Assembly: GCA_031264715.1 (NCBI GenBank)
Contig: JAISDP010000256.1
Span: forward strand, 1 to 11,667
Reading direction: 5' to 3'
From: Bacteroidales bacterium
Lineage (GTDB): Bacteria > Bacteroidota > Bacteroidia > Bacteroidales > UBA4181
Length of the DNA stretch: 11,667 bases
This document shows positions 1-6,812 of this stretch, piece after piece. Below the pieces are notes generated by a model. It did not search any database. It was not told the origin of the DNA and saw only the letters and a list, made by a program, of their open reading frames with translations. The position numbers were made by a program, and so were the translations under genes. Position 1 is the first letter of the stretch, and every line of letters starts with the position of its first letter.

Positions 1-899
1 TCCATTCCACTGTCTTCCCATTCCACGGAAAGCGGGCCGTTATAACTGATGCGGTTGAGCGCACGGATAATTTCTTCGAAATTGATATTTCCCCGGCCGA
101 TACTGCGGAAATCCCAGTAGCGGCGATGGTCGCCGAAAGGAAGATGTCCGCCGAAGACGCCGGCTTGCGCCGGGTGAGCGCTCCATCCCACGTCTTTCAT
201 GTGCACGTGGAAGATGCGGTCGGCAAACTTATAGATAAACGCTACATAATCTACGCCCTGGTAACCGAAATGACTGGGATCGTAGTTGAACCCGAAAGCG
301 GGGTGGTAATTCACCGCTTTCAGGGCGCGTTCCGCCGAAGCGATGTCAAAAGCGATTTCGGTAGGATGTACTTCCAAAGCATAGCGCATGCCGAGTCTTT
401 GGAACTCATCGAGGATTGGGGTCCAGCGGCGCGCAAAGTCCTCGTAGCCGCGGTCGATCATCGAATCGGGAACGGCAGGGAACGAATAAGCCAAATGCCA
501 GACGGAACTTCCGGTGAAGCCGTTCACCACCTTCACACCCAAGCGGTGCGCTGCCTGCGCGGTTTTAATCATTTCCTGCGCCGCACGCCTTCGCACGCCT
601 TCGGGATCGCCGTCGCCCCATACATGCGGGGGAGCTATGGATTTGTGGCGCTCGTCTATTGGGTCGCACACACACTGTCCCAACAGGTGGCTGGATACCG
701 AAAACAGATGCAATCCGTATTTGGCCATCATGTCGCGGCGCGATTTGCAATAAGCATCGTCGGCTTTGTCCACTTCGAAGTGGTTGCCCCAACATGCCAG
801 CTCCAGACCGTCGTAGCCCATCGCTTTTGCTTTCCGGCAAACGACTTCGAAATCAAGGTCTGCCCATTGTCCTGTAAATAATGTAACCGGTCTTGCCAT
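1..899 (-). CDS. Sugar phosphate isomerase/epimerase-like TIM-barrel protein (3' end beyond window)
   Basis: Reading the minus strand from the ATG at 899-897 gives at least 299 codons with no stop, so the C-terminus lies left of the window. The protein starts MARPVTLFTGQWADL and has no signal peptide, so it is probably cytoplasmic. It belongs to the xylose-isomerase-like (AP endonuclease family 2) TIM-barrel group. Putative metal ligands are Glu176 (LEVHPTE), Asp207 (NYDPSHF), His231/His233 (FHVHMKD) and Glu293 (SVEWED); a VWGDGDPEGV stretch near residues 93-102 is typical of this subgroup. Family members act as epimerases, isomerases, dehydratases or lyases on sugars and keto-sugars; the substrate cannot be read from sequence. 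It starts 32 bases after the oxidoreductase gene and is probably the third gene of that operon. Family assignment is secure; the exact reaction is unknown. Confidence 0.9.
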   Translation of the reverse strand, partial: MARPVTLFTGQWADLDFEVVCRKAKAMGYDGLELACWGNHFEVDKADDAYCKSRRDMMAKYGLHLFSVSSHLLGQCVCDPIDERHKSIAPPHVWGDGDPEGVRRRAAQEMIKTAQAAHRLGVKVVNGFTGSSVWHLAYSFPAVPDSMIDRGYEDFARRWTPILDEFQRLGMRYALEVHPTEIAFDIASAERALKAVNYHPAFGFNYDPSHFGYQGVDYVAFIYKFADRIFHVHMKDVGWSAHPAQAGVFGGHLPFGDHRRYWDFRSIGRGNINFEEIIRALNRISYNGPLSVEWEDSGM

Positions 900-931
900 A
901 TTCCATTGATGATTTTTGATGATTCATTTCG

Positions 932-2095
932 TTATTCAATCCATTTTACCCATTTGCGACTATCGTCGTACCCGGCCGCAACCATGGTCTCGATGAATTG
1001 CATGCCGCGTACGCCGTCGTTCACGTTCGGGAAGTCGGCCCATTTCGGGTCCGGCTGTTCTCCGGCGATTCTTGCCTGCACGGTATTGGCAAAGTTACGG
1101 TAAATGTTGGCGAAAGCTTCCAGGTACCCTTCGGGATGTCCGGCCGGAGTGCGTGTGTTGTACAGTGCGTCCGGCGTCATCTTTGCGTTGTTGCCCACGT
1201 CGATCATTTCGGTTGGACGGTCGCACCATTTCAACCACAGGATATTCGGGTCCATCTGCCGCCATTCGATGCCGCCTTTTTCGCCATATACGCGTATTCT
1301 CAATGCATTGGCTTCTCCGGCAGCTACCTGTGATGCAATGAGTACGCCCGTAGCGCCGTTTTCATAACGGAGCAAAGCGGCGCCATCGTCGTCGATAGGA
1401 CGTCCCGGAGCAAAAGCTTTCAGTTCGGAGCAAAGTTCGGTCACTTTCAGGCCGGTGATGTATTCGGCCAAGTGCCATGCATGGGTTCCGATGTCGCCCA
1501 TTGCGCCGGCCTTGCCCGAACGCTTGGGGTCAGTACGCCAGCCGGCATTGTTGCCGCCATCAAGTTCTATGCGTTTCGAAAGCCAGCCCTGCGCATATTC
1601 TACATATATTTTACGGATTTGTCCGATATCGCCGCGGACAATGCGCGCCCTGGCATCCTTTACGGCCGGGAAGCCGCTGTATGTATGGGTAAGCGCCAGC
1701 ACCAGGCCGGTTTCGTCCACTTTGGCCTTCAATTGCTTGGCCTGTTCGAGGCTGAATGTCATCGGCTTGTCCACCACTACATGAAATCCGCGTTCGAGCG
1801 CCATCATTGCAGGCTCGAAATGCCAGAAATTGGGTGTTACGATGGTTACGAAATCCATCCGCCGGTCGGCAGGCAATTTCACCTCGTTTTCGAACATTTC
1901 CCGGTAGTTCTTGTAAATCCGGTTGTCGGGCAGAAAATATGACCGTCCTGATGACAGTGAGATTTCGGGGTCTACACTGAAGCATCCGCATACCAATTCG
2001 CACTGGTTGTCCATAAAGGCCGCCAGCCTGTGGATTGCACCGATGAAGGCGTCGCTTCCGCCTCCAACCATTCCCATTCTAAGTTTCCTTTTCAT
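932..2095 (-). CDS. Gfo/Idh/MocA family NAD(P)-dependent oxidoreductase
   Basis: The 387-residue protein has an N-terminal Rossmann fold with the dinucleotide loop GMVGGGSDAFIG (residues 8-19). The family's EKP-type motif reads VVDKPMTF, with Lys110 as the expected catalytic lysine. The substrate-binding half contains AGAMGDIGTHAWHL, giving Asp201 and His205 in the usual catalytic positions. Length is normal for the family. Members oxidise or reduce a ring hydroxyl of sugars, inositols or glycosides with tightly held or free NAD(P). No signal peptide is present, so it is expected in the cytoplasm. The ATG at 2095 follows the upstream TIM-barrel gene by 29 bases, and the downstream TIM-barrel gene follows by 32 bases, which indicates one operon. 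With the DUF1080 gene across the divergent promoter, oxidation at C3 of a glycoside is the favoured role, by inference only. Confidence 0.93.
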   Translation of the reverse strand: MKRKLRMGMVGGGSDAFIGAIHRLAAFMDNQCELVCGCFSVDPEISLSSGRSYFLPDNRIYKNYREMFENEVKLPADRRMDFVTIVTPNFWHFEPAMMALERGFHVVVDKPMTFSLEQAKQLKAKVDETGLVLALTHTYSGFPAVKDARARIVRGDIGQIRKIYVEYAQGWLSKRIELDGGNNAGWRTDPKRSGKAGAMGDIGTHAWHLAEYITGLKVTELCSELKAFAPGRPIDDDGAALLRYENGATGVLIASQVAAGEANALRIRVYGEKGGIEWRQMDPNILWLKWCDRPTEMIDVGNNAKMTPDALYNTRTPAGHPEGYLEAFANIYRNFANTVQARIAGEQPDPKWADFPNVNDGVRGMQFIETMVAAGYDDSRKWVKWIE

Positions 2096-2124
2096 TTTTG
2101 ACTGATTATTTTTGATTTATTTGA

Positions 2125-3024
2125 TTACGCTTTTTTCCACTGTTCGCGAAGGAGCTTAACGGCTGCCGGTACGGTTTCTTCGCGGTTTCCTGCGGTTCCA
2201 CATTCGAAGCTGACATAATATTGATAGTTCAACTCTTTCAGTGCGCGGAACCCGTCGACATAATTGTCGGCAGCGCCATCTTCGCCCGGCATTTTACGGC
2301 GCTCGCGGCTGGCAATATGTATGTGTCGGAGGTATTTGCCACCGGACATGAATGCTCCGTAATCGCTTATTTCTTCCCTGGTCATGTGCCAGAAATCGCC
2401 TAAGCAGGTAATACCGGGGGTTTCGGTATCGCGGGCAATGGCGGCAGCATCGGCAACCAGGCGCAGGAACCATGCTTCGCTGCGGTTGAGCGGTTCGAGG
2501 ATCAGGGTAGTGTTATGTTTTACAGCAAAATCACCTAATTCCTTGAGTTGTTCGATCAGTACCTCGCGTGCCTGGGGCATCTGCAACGATGGTTGTTGTC
2601 CGTTGAATCCCGGCACAAGGATCATTCCCGTAGAGCCAAGTTCGCCGCCGGCAGCCATTATTTCCTTTGATGTTTCCATACATTCCCTGCGTTTGGCTTC
2701 ATCTTCGGCAATCAGCCAGCCCGAAAAACCGGCACAAATAGCGCTTACTTTTATTTTGCGGCCACGCAGGGCTTGCTGTATGTCGTTGACACGTCCGGCT
2801 AAACCATTTCCACCCGGTTCGAAACCGACAATACCCATTTTTTCCATATAATCGAACTTCTCGTTCAGATTGCTGCCCGGAGGCGTGCTTTCCTGGAACG
2901 ACAGCTTGAGTTCCGGTTTGGGCGCTGCGGCTGGGGCGGCACAGGCACTGGCTATCGACCCGATGCCCATCATTCCTGCGGTAACAGCGGTAGTCTTAAT
3001 AAAATCGCGTCTATTGGTATTCAT
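2125..3024 (-). CDS. Exported xylose-isomerase-like TIM-barrel protein with Tat-type leader
   Basis: I chose the ATG at 3024, giving 299 residues that begin MNTNRRDFIKTTAVTAG. This is a twin-arginine leader at the very N-terminus, followed by a hydrophobic stretch and ASAC at residues 25-28, a weak lipobox. A start at 3063 would add 13 residues before the leader and would overlap a perfect -7 promoter box, so it is unlikely. The rest is a TIM barrel with putative metal ligands Glu177 (LILEPLNR), Asp210 (CLGDFWH), His236 (RHIHIAS) and Glu274 (SFECG). It is the first gene of a three-gene operon with the oxidoreductase and the second TIM-barrel gene. Many Bacteroidota relatives carry the same leader, suggesting periplasmic or membrane-anchored action on a sugar derivative. 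The exact activity (epimerase, lyase or hydratase) is unknown. Confidence 0.9.
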   Translation of the reverse strand: MNTNRRDFIKTTAVTAGMMGIGSIASACAAPAAAPKPELKLSFQESTPPGSNLNEKFDYMEKMGIVGFEPGGNGLAGRVNDIQQALRGRKIKVSAICAGFSGWLIAEDEAKRRECMETSKEIMAAGGELGSTGMILVPGFNGQQPSLQMPQAREVLIEQLKELGDFAVKHNTTLILEPLNRSEAWFLRLVADAAAIARDTETPGITCLGDFWHMTREEISDYGAFMSGGKYLRHIHIASRERRKMPGEDGAADNYVDGFRALKELNYQYYVSFECGTAGNREETVPAAVKLLREQWKKA

Positions 3025-3060
3025 TGATATTTGTTTATTAACGGTTAGATTTAATGCTTC

Positions 3061-3068
3061 CAAAAATA
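3061..3068 (-). promoter_or_regulatory. Bacteroidota-type -7 box for the TIM-barrel/oxidoreductase operon
   Basis: On the minus strand this reads TATTTTTG, a perfect match to the Bacteroidota -7 consensus TAnnTTTG. It would place the transcript start near 3055 and give a leader of about 30 bases before the ATG at 3024. No clear -33 TTTG is visible; the nearest similar tetramer (ATTG, 3084-3087) is too close. Confidence 0.5.
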
Positions 3069-3142
3069 CAATATTATTTTATTCAATCGGTCGTTTTATG
3101 TTTTTTTATGAAATTATCCGATATTTTTCTACTAAAAATATG

Positions 3143-3150
3143 TACTTTTA
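3143..3150 (+). promoter_or_regulatory. Candidate -7 box for the DUF1080 gene
   Basis: TACTTTTA matches TAnnTTTG except for the last base. It lies 40 bases before the ATG at 3191, in an AT-rich 166-base divergent intergenic region. A leader of about 35 bases would result. No good -33 element is seen, so the call is weak. Confidence 0.28.
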
Positions 3151-3190
3151 ACGCCCCAAACTTATTTTAATAACCTTAAAAACATCAAAC

Positions 3191-3931
3191 ATGAAAAAGT
3201 ATAGTACATTGTTGGCAGTCCTGTGTTTTGCAGGAAATATTGCAGCCCAGGAACTCAAGTGGAAACCCGAATATACCGAATATTGGAACAGTCAACCGGC
3301 GGTTGTTACTCCCGGCGAAGGCGTCAAGGCGCCATCCGACGCCATTGTGCTGTTCGACGGTAAGGATTTGTCGGCTTGGCAAAGCGCTGATGGCAGCGAT
3401 GCCAAATGGAAGGTCGAGAATGGATTCTTCACTGTGGTAAGAGGAACCGGCACCATTCAAACAAAACGCGTATTTGGCAGTTGCCAGTTGCATATCGAAT
3501 GGCGCTCGCCTGCCGAAGTCGACCCCAAGAGAACCGGACAGGGGCGCGGCAATAGTGGCATTTTCTTGCAAAGCCGTTACGAGTTACAAGTGCTCGACGG
3601 GTATAACAATCCGACTTATACCAATGGCGGCGCCGGGAGCATTTACAAACAAAGCCCCCCGATGGTAAATGCCTGCCGTAAACCGGGCGAATGGCAGGTA
3701 TATGATGTTATATATACTGCGCCGGAATTTTGTGGTAAGGGCGAGGTGATTTCACCTGCACGCATCACGGTGATTCACAATGGTATTGTTGTCCAGAACA
3801 GTACCGTTATTAAAGGCAATACGGAATATATCGGTTTGCCGGCATATAGTCCGCATGGCCGTTTACCGCTGACATTACAGGATCACGGCGACCCGGTAAG
3901 CTACCGGAACATCTGGATCAGGGACCTGTAA
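3191..3931 (+). CDS. Secreted DUF1080 protein (3-keto-disaccharide hydrolase-like)
   Basis: The 246-residue protein begins with a signal peptide (MKKYSTLLAVLCFAGNIAAQ, cleavage likely near residue 20), so it is exported. The mature part is a single LamG/concanavalin-like DUF1080 domain: VLFDGKDLSAW near residues 53-63, the conserved GRGNSGIFLQSRYELQVLD at 118-136, and the closing LQDHGDPVSYRNIWIRDL at 229-246. Family members were annotated as 3-keto-disaccharide hydrolases and, in Bacteroides, cleave glycosides after C3 oxidation. The gene is transcribed away from the oxidoreductase/TIM-barrel operon across a shared 166-base promoter region. It is followed by a heptamer repeat and a hairpin that may end its transcript. 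Domain assignment is firm; substrate is unknown. Confidence 0.92.
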   Translation: MKKYSTLLAVLCFAGNIAAQELKWKPEYTEYWNSQPAVVTPGEGVKAPSDAIVLFDGKDLSAWQSADGSDAKWKVENGFFTVVRGTGTIQTKRVFGSCQLHIEWRSPAEVDPKRTGQGRGNSGIFLQSRYELQVLDGYNNPTYTNGGAGSIYKQSPPMVNACRKPGEWQVYDVIYTAPEFCGKGEVISPARITVIHNGIVVQNSTVIKGNTEYIGLPAYSPHGRLPLTLQDHGDPVSYRNIWIRDL

Positions 3932-3933
3932 GA

Positions 3934-3968
3934 AATTAAGAGTTAAGAATTAAGAATTAAGAATTAAG
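3934..3968. repeat. Heptanucleotide tandem repeat, five copies
   Basis: Five head-to-tail heptamers begin two bases after the DUF1080 stop codon: AATTAAG, AGTTAAG, then three more AATTAAG. Only the second copy differs, by one base. The run ends inside the left arm of the hairpin at 3966-4004. Seven is not a multiple of three, and copy number could vary by slippage. It lies outside any reading frame I support, about 50 bases before the response-regulator start. Confidence 0.9.
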
Positions 3969-4004
3969 AGTGGGGAAAATTATAGGTAAGGTTTCTCCAC
4001 TCTT
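3966..4004 (+). terminator. Hairpin between DUF1080 gene and response regulator (possible terminator)
   Basis: The arms 3966-3978 and 3992-4004 form a 13-bp stem (core GAGTGG/CCACTC) with one G-U wobble and a 13-base loop. Only a very short T-run follows, so termination is plausible but not certain. It sits 12 bases before the response-regulator ATG at 4017, so it could instead be part of that gene's leader or hide its start. Confidence 0.5.
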
Positions 4005-4016
4005 TACTAAAATAGT

Positions 4017-5189
4017 ATGGCAAAAATATTGGTTATCGACGATGAGCGCAGTATCCGCAACACGCTGAAAGAGGTCCTGGAATACGAAAACCACGAGATC
4101 GACACGGCTGTGGATGGCCCTGAAGGCCTTGAAATGTTTGCAAAAGGAAAGTACGAACTTGTACTTTGCGACATCAAGATGCCGAACATGGACGGTATCG
4201 AGGCGCTCGAAAAACTCATCGACATGCCCGGCAATGCACCGATTGTGATGATTTCGGGACACGGGAACATTGATACGGCTGTTGAAGCGATCAAGAAAGG
4301 CGCATTCGATTTTATTGAAAAGCCACTGGATCTGAACAGGTTGCTGATCACGATCCGTAATGCACTCGAACGTAAGGAACTGGTTACCGAGACACAGGTA
4401 CTCAAACGCCGTGTGAACAAAACTTACGAGATCATCGGGCAATCGCCTGCAATCCGTAACGTGATCGAAATGATTGAACGTGTGGCGCCTACGGATGCCC
4501 GCGTGCTGATTACCGGAAGCAATGGTACCGGTAAGGAGTTGGTGGCACGCTGGCTGCATGAAAAAAGCGCCCGTGCGAATGGCCCGTTTGTGGAAGTAAA
4601 CTGTGCGGCCATCCCTTCGGAACTTATTGAAAGTGAGTTATTCGGGCATGAAAAAGGCTCGTTTACTTCGGCATACAAGGATCGTAAAGGTAAGTTCGAA
4701 GCAGCCAATAAGGGAACGATCTTCCTCGACGAAATTGGCGATATGAGCCTTTCGGCACAGGCCAAAGTATTGCGGGCTTTGCAGGAAAACAAGATTTCGC
4801 GCGTAGGGAGCGACAAGGAAATAAAAGTGGATGTGCGTATTGTGGCGGCAACCAACAAGGATCTCAAAAAAGCGATAGAAGACAACCTGTTTCGCGAAGA
4901 CTTGTATCATCGCTTGAGCGTGATCCTGGTGCGTGTGCCGACCCTTAACGAACGCCTGGAAGACATTCCGTTGCTGGCCGAGCATTTCATCAAGCAGATT
5001 TGCACCGAGTACGGTATGCCGATGAAAGAAATCACCAGGGAAGCGATTGCCGAACTGCAAAAGATCAAATGGACAGGGAATATACGCGAATTTCGTAACG
5101 TTGTGGAACGACTTATTATCCTTTGTGATAAGAAGATTACGGATAAAGATGTGATGGCTTTTGCACAACCGATTTCGAAGGAATCCTGA
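4017..5189 (+). CDS. NtrC-family sigma-54 response regulator lacking a DNA-binding domain
   Basis: The 390-residue protein has an N-terminal receiver domain (about 1-118) with Asp8/Asp9, phospho-acceptor Asp52, Ser80 and Lys102. The AAA+ sigma-54 interaction domain (about 138-370) has Walker A GSNGTGKE (167-174), ESELFG (205-210), the sigma-54 contact loop as GSFTSA (214-219) instead of GAFTGA, Walker B GTIFLDE (233-239) and FREDLYHRL (292-300). The WTGNIREFRN motif (352-361) is followed by only about 29 residues, so the usual Fis-type helix-turn-helix is absent; typical NtrC proteins are 440-480 residues. Family members hydrolyse ATP to open promoters bound by sigma-54 RNA polymerase. Helicobacter FlgR has a similar DBD-less layout. 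The histidine kinase at 5587 is the likely partner. The ATG at 4017 gives a perfect receiver start. Confidence 0.95.
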   Translation: MAKILVIDDERSIRNTLKEVLEYENHEIDTAVDGPEGLEMFAKGKYELVLCDIKMPNMDGIEALEKLIDMPGNAPIVMISGHGNIDTAVEAIKKGAFDFIEKPLDLNRLLITIRNALERKELVTETQVLKRRVNKTYEIIGQSPAIRNVIEMIERVAPTDARVLITGSNGTGKELVARWLHEKSARANGPFVEVNCAAIPSELIESELFGHEKGSFTSAYKDRKGKFEAANKGTIFLDEIGDMSLSAQAKVLRALQENKISRVGSDKEIKVDVRIVAATNKDLKKAIEDNLFREDLYHRLSVILVRVPTLNERLEDIPLLAEHFIKQICTEYGMPMKEITREAIAELQKIKWTGNIREFRNVVERLIILCDKKITDKDVMAFAQPISKES

Positions 5190-5340
5190 TTTGAAAAGAT
5201 GAATTGCAGCCTCCTGTTACCCCGGGAAATCATAGTCGTTAGGAATGTTTAAGGAAAAAACAAGAACTAATTCGCAAAAAAAATTGTAACTATTCATCCC
5301 CCTGAAAGATGAAGATGATAAATAAATAAGAAAAAAGTAA

Positions 5341-5348
5341 TATATTTG
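5341..5348 (+). promoter_or_regulatory. Bacteroidota -7 promoter box upstream of the histidine kinase
   Basis: TATATTTG is a perfect match to TAnnTTTG and is followed by GCACAAC, a context common for housekeeping promoters of this phylum. A transcript would start near 5354 and run through the small ORF into the kinase gene. No -33 TTTG is visible at the expected distance. Confidence 0.55.
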
Positions 5349-5366
5349 CACAACAAATAGAAAGCA

Positions 5367-5495
5367 ATGAGCAGGGAAGAACCGGGAAAACGCGTAAAGG
5401 AGCTGGAAAAACAATTGACGTTTCCGGACTGTTCCGTTCCCGGAAAGAGGCGAATGTTTTTGCTGTTATGCGCCCGGTTATTCAAAAATGCGTAA
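5367..5495 (+). CDS. Possible small ORF, 42 codons
   Basis: This ATG-to-TAA frame begins 19 bases after a perfect -7 box. The product starts MSREEPGKRVKELEKQL, a charged helical segment, and ends in a hydrophobic part (MFLLLCARLF). I recognise no family. There is no clear ribosome binding site, only GAAAGCA just upstream. After the stop the same frame continues as LKALALIALLPAA, a signal-peptide-like string, to a second stop at 5546; this could be chance or the remnant of a decayed exported protein. The frame could be a leader peptide for the kinase gene, but nothing in the sequence proves translation. Confidence 0.2.
   Translation: MSREEPGKRVKELEKQLTFPDCSVPGKRRMFLLLCARLFKNA
5421..5446 (+). 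other. Hairpin in the kinase leader
   Basis: TTTCCGG (5421-5427) and CCGGAAA (5440-5446) form a perfect 7-bp stem with a 12-base loop, inside the possible small ORF. No T-run follows. It may be a leader structure or a chance inverted repeat. Confidence 0.3.
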
Positions 5496-5572
5496 GATGT
5501 TTTGAAGGCACTGGCTCTTATTGCCTTGTTGCCTGCGGCTGAATAGTTACAAAAACGTAAAATATTATAATT

Positions 5573-5579
5573 AAAGGAG
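5573..5579 (+). promoter_or_regulatory. Strong Shine-Dalgarno sequence for the histidine kinase
   Basis: AAAGGAG lies seven bases before the ATG at 5587 and fixes that start. Such a strong site is uncommon in Bacteroidota, and the other genes here show none comparable. Confidence 0.7.
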
Positions 5580-5586
5580 CCAAAGT

Positions 5587-6723
5587 ATGAAAACTTATTT
5601 TGCATCTCCCGAACGTAGTAGCGGAGAGATTATCCAGAAGGAGCATGTAGTTGTAGACAAGGTTGCTTATGCGCACCAGATTATGGATGCGATGCCGTGT
5701 TTGAGCGTTATACTCAACAAGGACAGGCAAATCATTTATGCCAACGAAGCTTTGATTTCGCTGTTGGGCATTAACGGGATGGATAAGGCGCTCGGTCTTC
5801 GTCCCGGCGAGCTGGTATCGTGTATCCACTCGTGCAAGATGCCGGGAGGATGCGGTACAGCGGAAGCATGCAGGCATTGCGGCGCTGTAAACACGATCAT
5901 TAAATGTATGCAGACGCATGAAAAAGAGGCAAGCGAATGTCGTATTACATCGGCGATAGGCCAGGATCAGTTGGTCTCGTTTGAGTTTCAGATTACCTGT
6001 ACCCCGTTTGACTTGGGGGAAGACAGGTTCGTGATCATGACCCTGACGGATATCAGTGGAGAAAAACGCCGGAAGTTGCTGGAAACGACTTTCCTGCACG
6101 ACCTGTCGAACCAGACTAACAACCTGAACGGCTTGACCTATATGATACAGAAAGCCGATGCAACGGGCCGGCTGGGTCAACTGATCAACATCCTGAGCAC
6201 TGTAAGCGGTACCATCAATGACGAGATACTTTCATACAAGCAGTTGATCTCAGCCGAAAATAATGCGCTCCCGGTGAACAACTCCGAGGTGAAAGCCAGC
6301 GATGTTGTCGAAATGGTGGTACAGTCGGTTTTATTCAACGAGGTATCTGCGGCCAAGGATATTATACAGGATTGCCCAAAAACGGATGTAATCCTGGATA
6401 CGGATGTAACCCTGCTGCAACGGGTTTTGCTCAATATGTTGAAAAATGCCCTCGAAGCGTCGGCTCCGGGCGAGACGGTACGGATAGGATACACGTTGCA
6501 GGACAACCAAACGGTTACTTTCTACGTGAATAACAATAACGTGATGCCCGATCACGTGAAATCCCAGATATTCCAGCGTTCGTTCTCCACCAAGGGCGAA
6601 GGGCGCGGCATAGGGACTTACAGTATGAAACTCCTCGGCGAACGTTACCTGAAAGGCAATGTGGGTTTCGAGAGCATATCCGGGAAAGGAACACGGTTTT
6701 ATCTCACTTTAAAACACTTGTGA
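5587..6723 (+). CDS. Soluble histidine kinase with Cys-rich PAS-type sensor
   Basis: The 378-residue protein has no membrane segment and no signal peptide. Residues about 28-157 look like a PAS domain (MPCLSVILNKDRQIIYANEA). In it is a cysteine cluster, Cys79, Cys83, Cys89, Cys95 and Cys98 (SCIHSCKMPGGCGTAEACRHCG), which suggests binding of metal, an Fe-S cluster or a redox role. The phospho-acceptor is probably His171 in LHDLSNQTNNL. The ATPase domain has an N box (LLNMLKNALEAS, 281-292) and a G2-type motif FSTKGEGRGIGTYSMKLL (333-350). Where most kinases have an Asp-containing G1 box, it has YVNNNNVMPD, a variant I recall in related kinases. It follows the sigma-54 regulator gene on the same strand and is its likely cognate partner, inferred from position. 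The signal sensed is unknown. Confidence 0.92.
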   Translation: MKTYFASPERSSGEIIQKEHVVVDKVAYAHQIMDAMPCLSVILNKDRQIIYANEALISLLGINGMDKALGLRPGELVSCIHSCKMPGGCGTAEACRHCGAVNTIIKCMQTHEKEASECRITSAIGQDQLVSFEFQITCTPFDLGEDRFVIMTLTDISGEKRRKLLETTFLHDLSNQTNNLNGLTYMIQKADATGRLGQLINILSTVSGTINDEILSYKQLISAENNALPVNNSEVKASDVVEMVVQSVLFNEVSAAKDIIQDCPKTDVILDTDVTLLQRVLLNMLKNALEASAPGETVRIGYTLQDNQTVTFYVNNNNVMPDHVKSQIFQRSFSTKGEGRGIGTYSMKLLGERYLKGNVGFESISGKGTRFYLTLKHL

Positions 6724-6812
6724 AAAGCTGGCCATGTCAGTATTCTTGGCCTGGTAATTTTCAATTGGATACAATGACGCCGCATTGAGGATACAATTGA
6801 TTTCGCCCTTAC

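Larger units (their letters stand above)
5190..5586. other. 397-base intergenic stretch with promoter and weak small ORF
   Basis: No well-supported gene lies here. The first 150 bases are AT-rich with no clear terminator after the response-regulator stop. A -7 box occurs at 5341-5348, then a 42-codon ORF at 5367-5495, a hairpin at 5421-5446, and the kinase ribosome binding site at 5573-5579. The likely leader before the kinase is about 230 bases, long for this phylum. Confidence 0.6.

Noticed and set aside
582..601. Perfect 10-bp direct duplication CGCACGCCTT inside the TIM-barrel gene
   Set aside because: The protein reads through as the conserved DPEGVRRRAAQE without frame damage, so it is a chance codon repeat and not a mutation.
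126..881. A 251-codon plus-strand frame opposite the first TIM-barrel gene
   Set aside because: The minus-strand frame encodes a conserved enzyme with ordered metal ligands; the plus frame is a GC-driven antisense shadow.
5511..5530. TGGCTC...TTGCC upstream of the kinase resembling a sigma-54 -24/-12 site
   Set aside because: The GG to GC spacing is 8 bases instead of 10, which is not tolerated.
6767..6780. GG-N10-GC spacing upstream of the sulfatase, suggestive of a sigma-54 promoter that the nearby activator might use
   Set aside because: Only the GG and GC match; the rest (TTGGATACAATGACGC) is far from TGGCAC-N5-TTGC, and one such hit is expected by chance.
6766..6800. Direct repeat GGATACAAT (6767 and 6789) and CAATTG dyads before the sulfatase
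   Set aside because: The 22-base spacing could suit an operator, but the repeats are short and AT-rich and no cognate regulator can be named.
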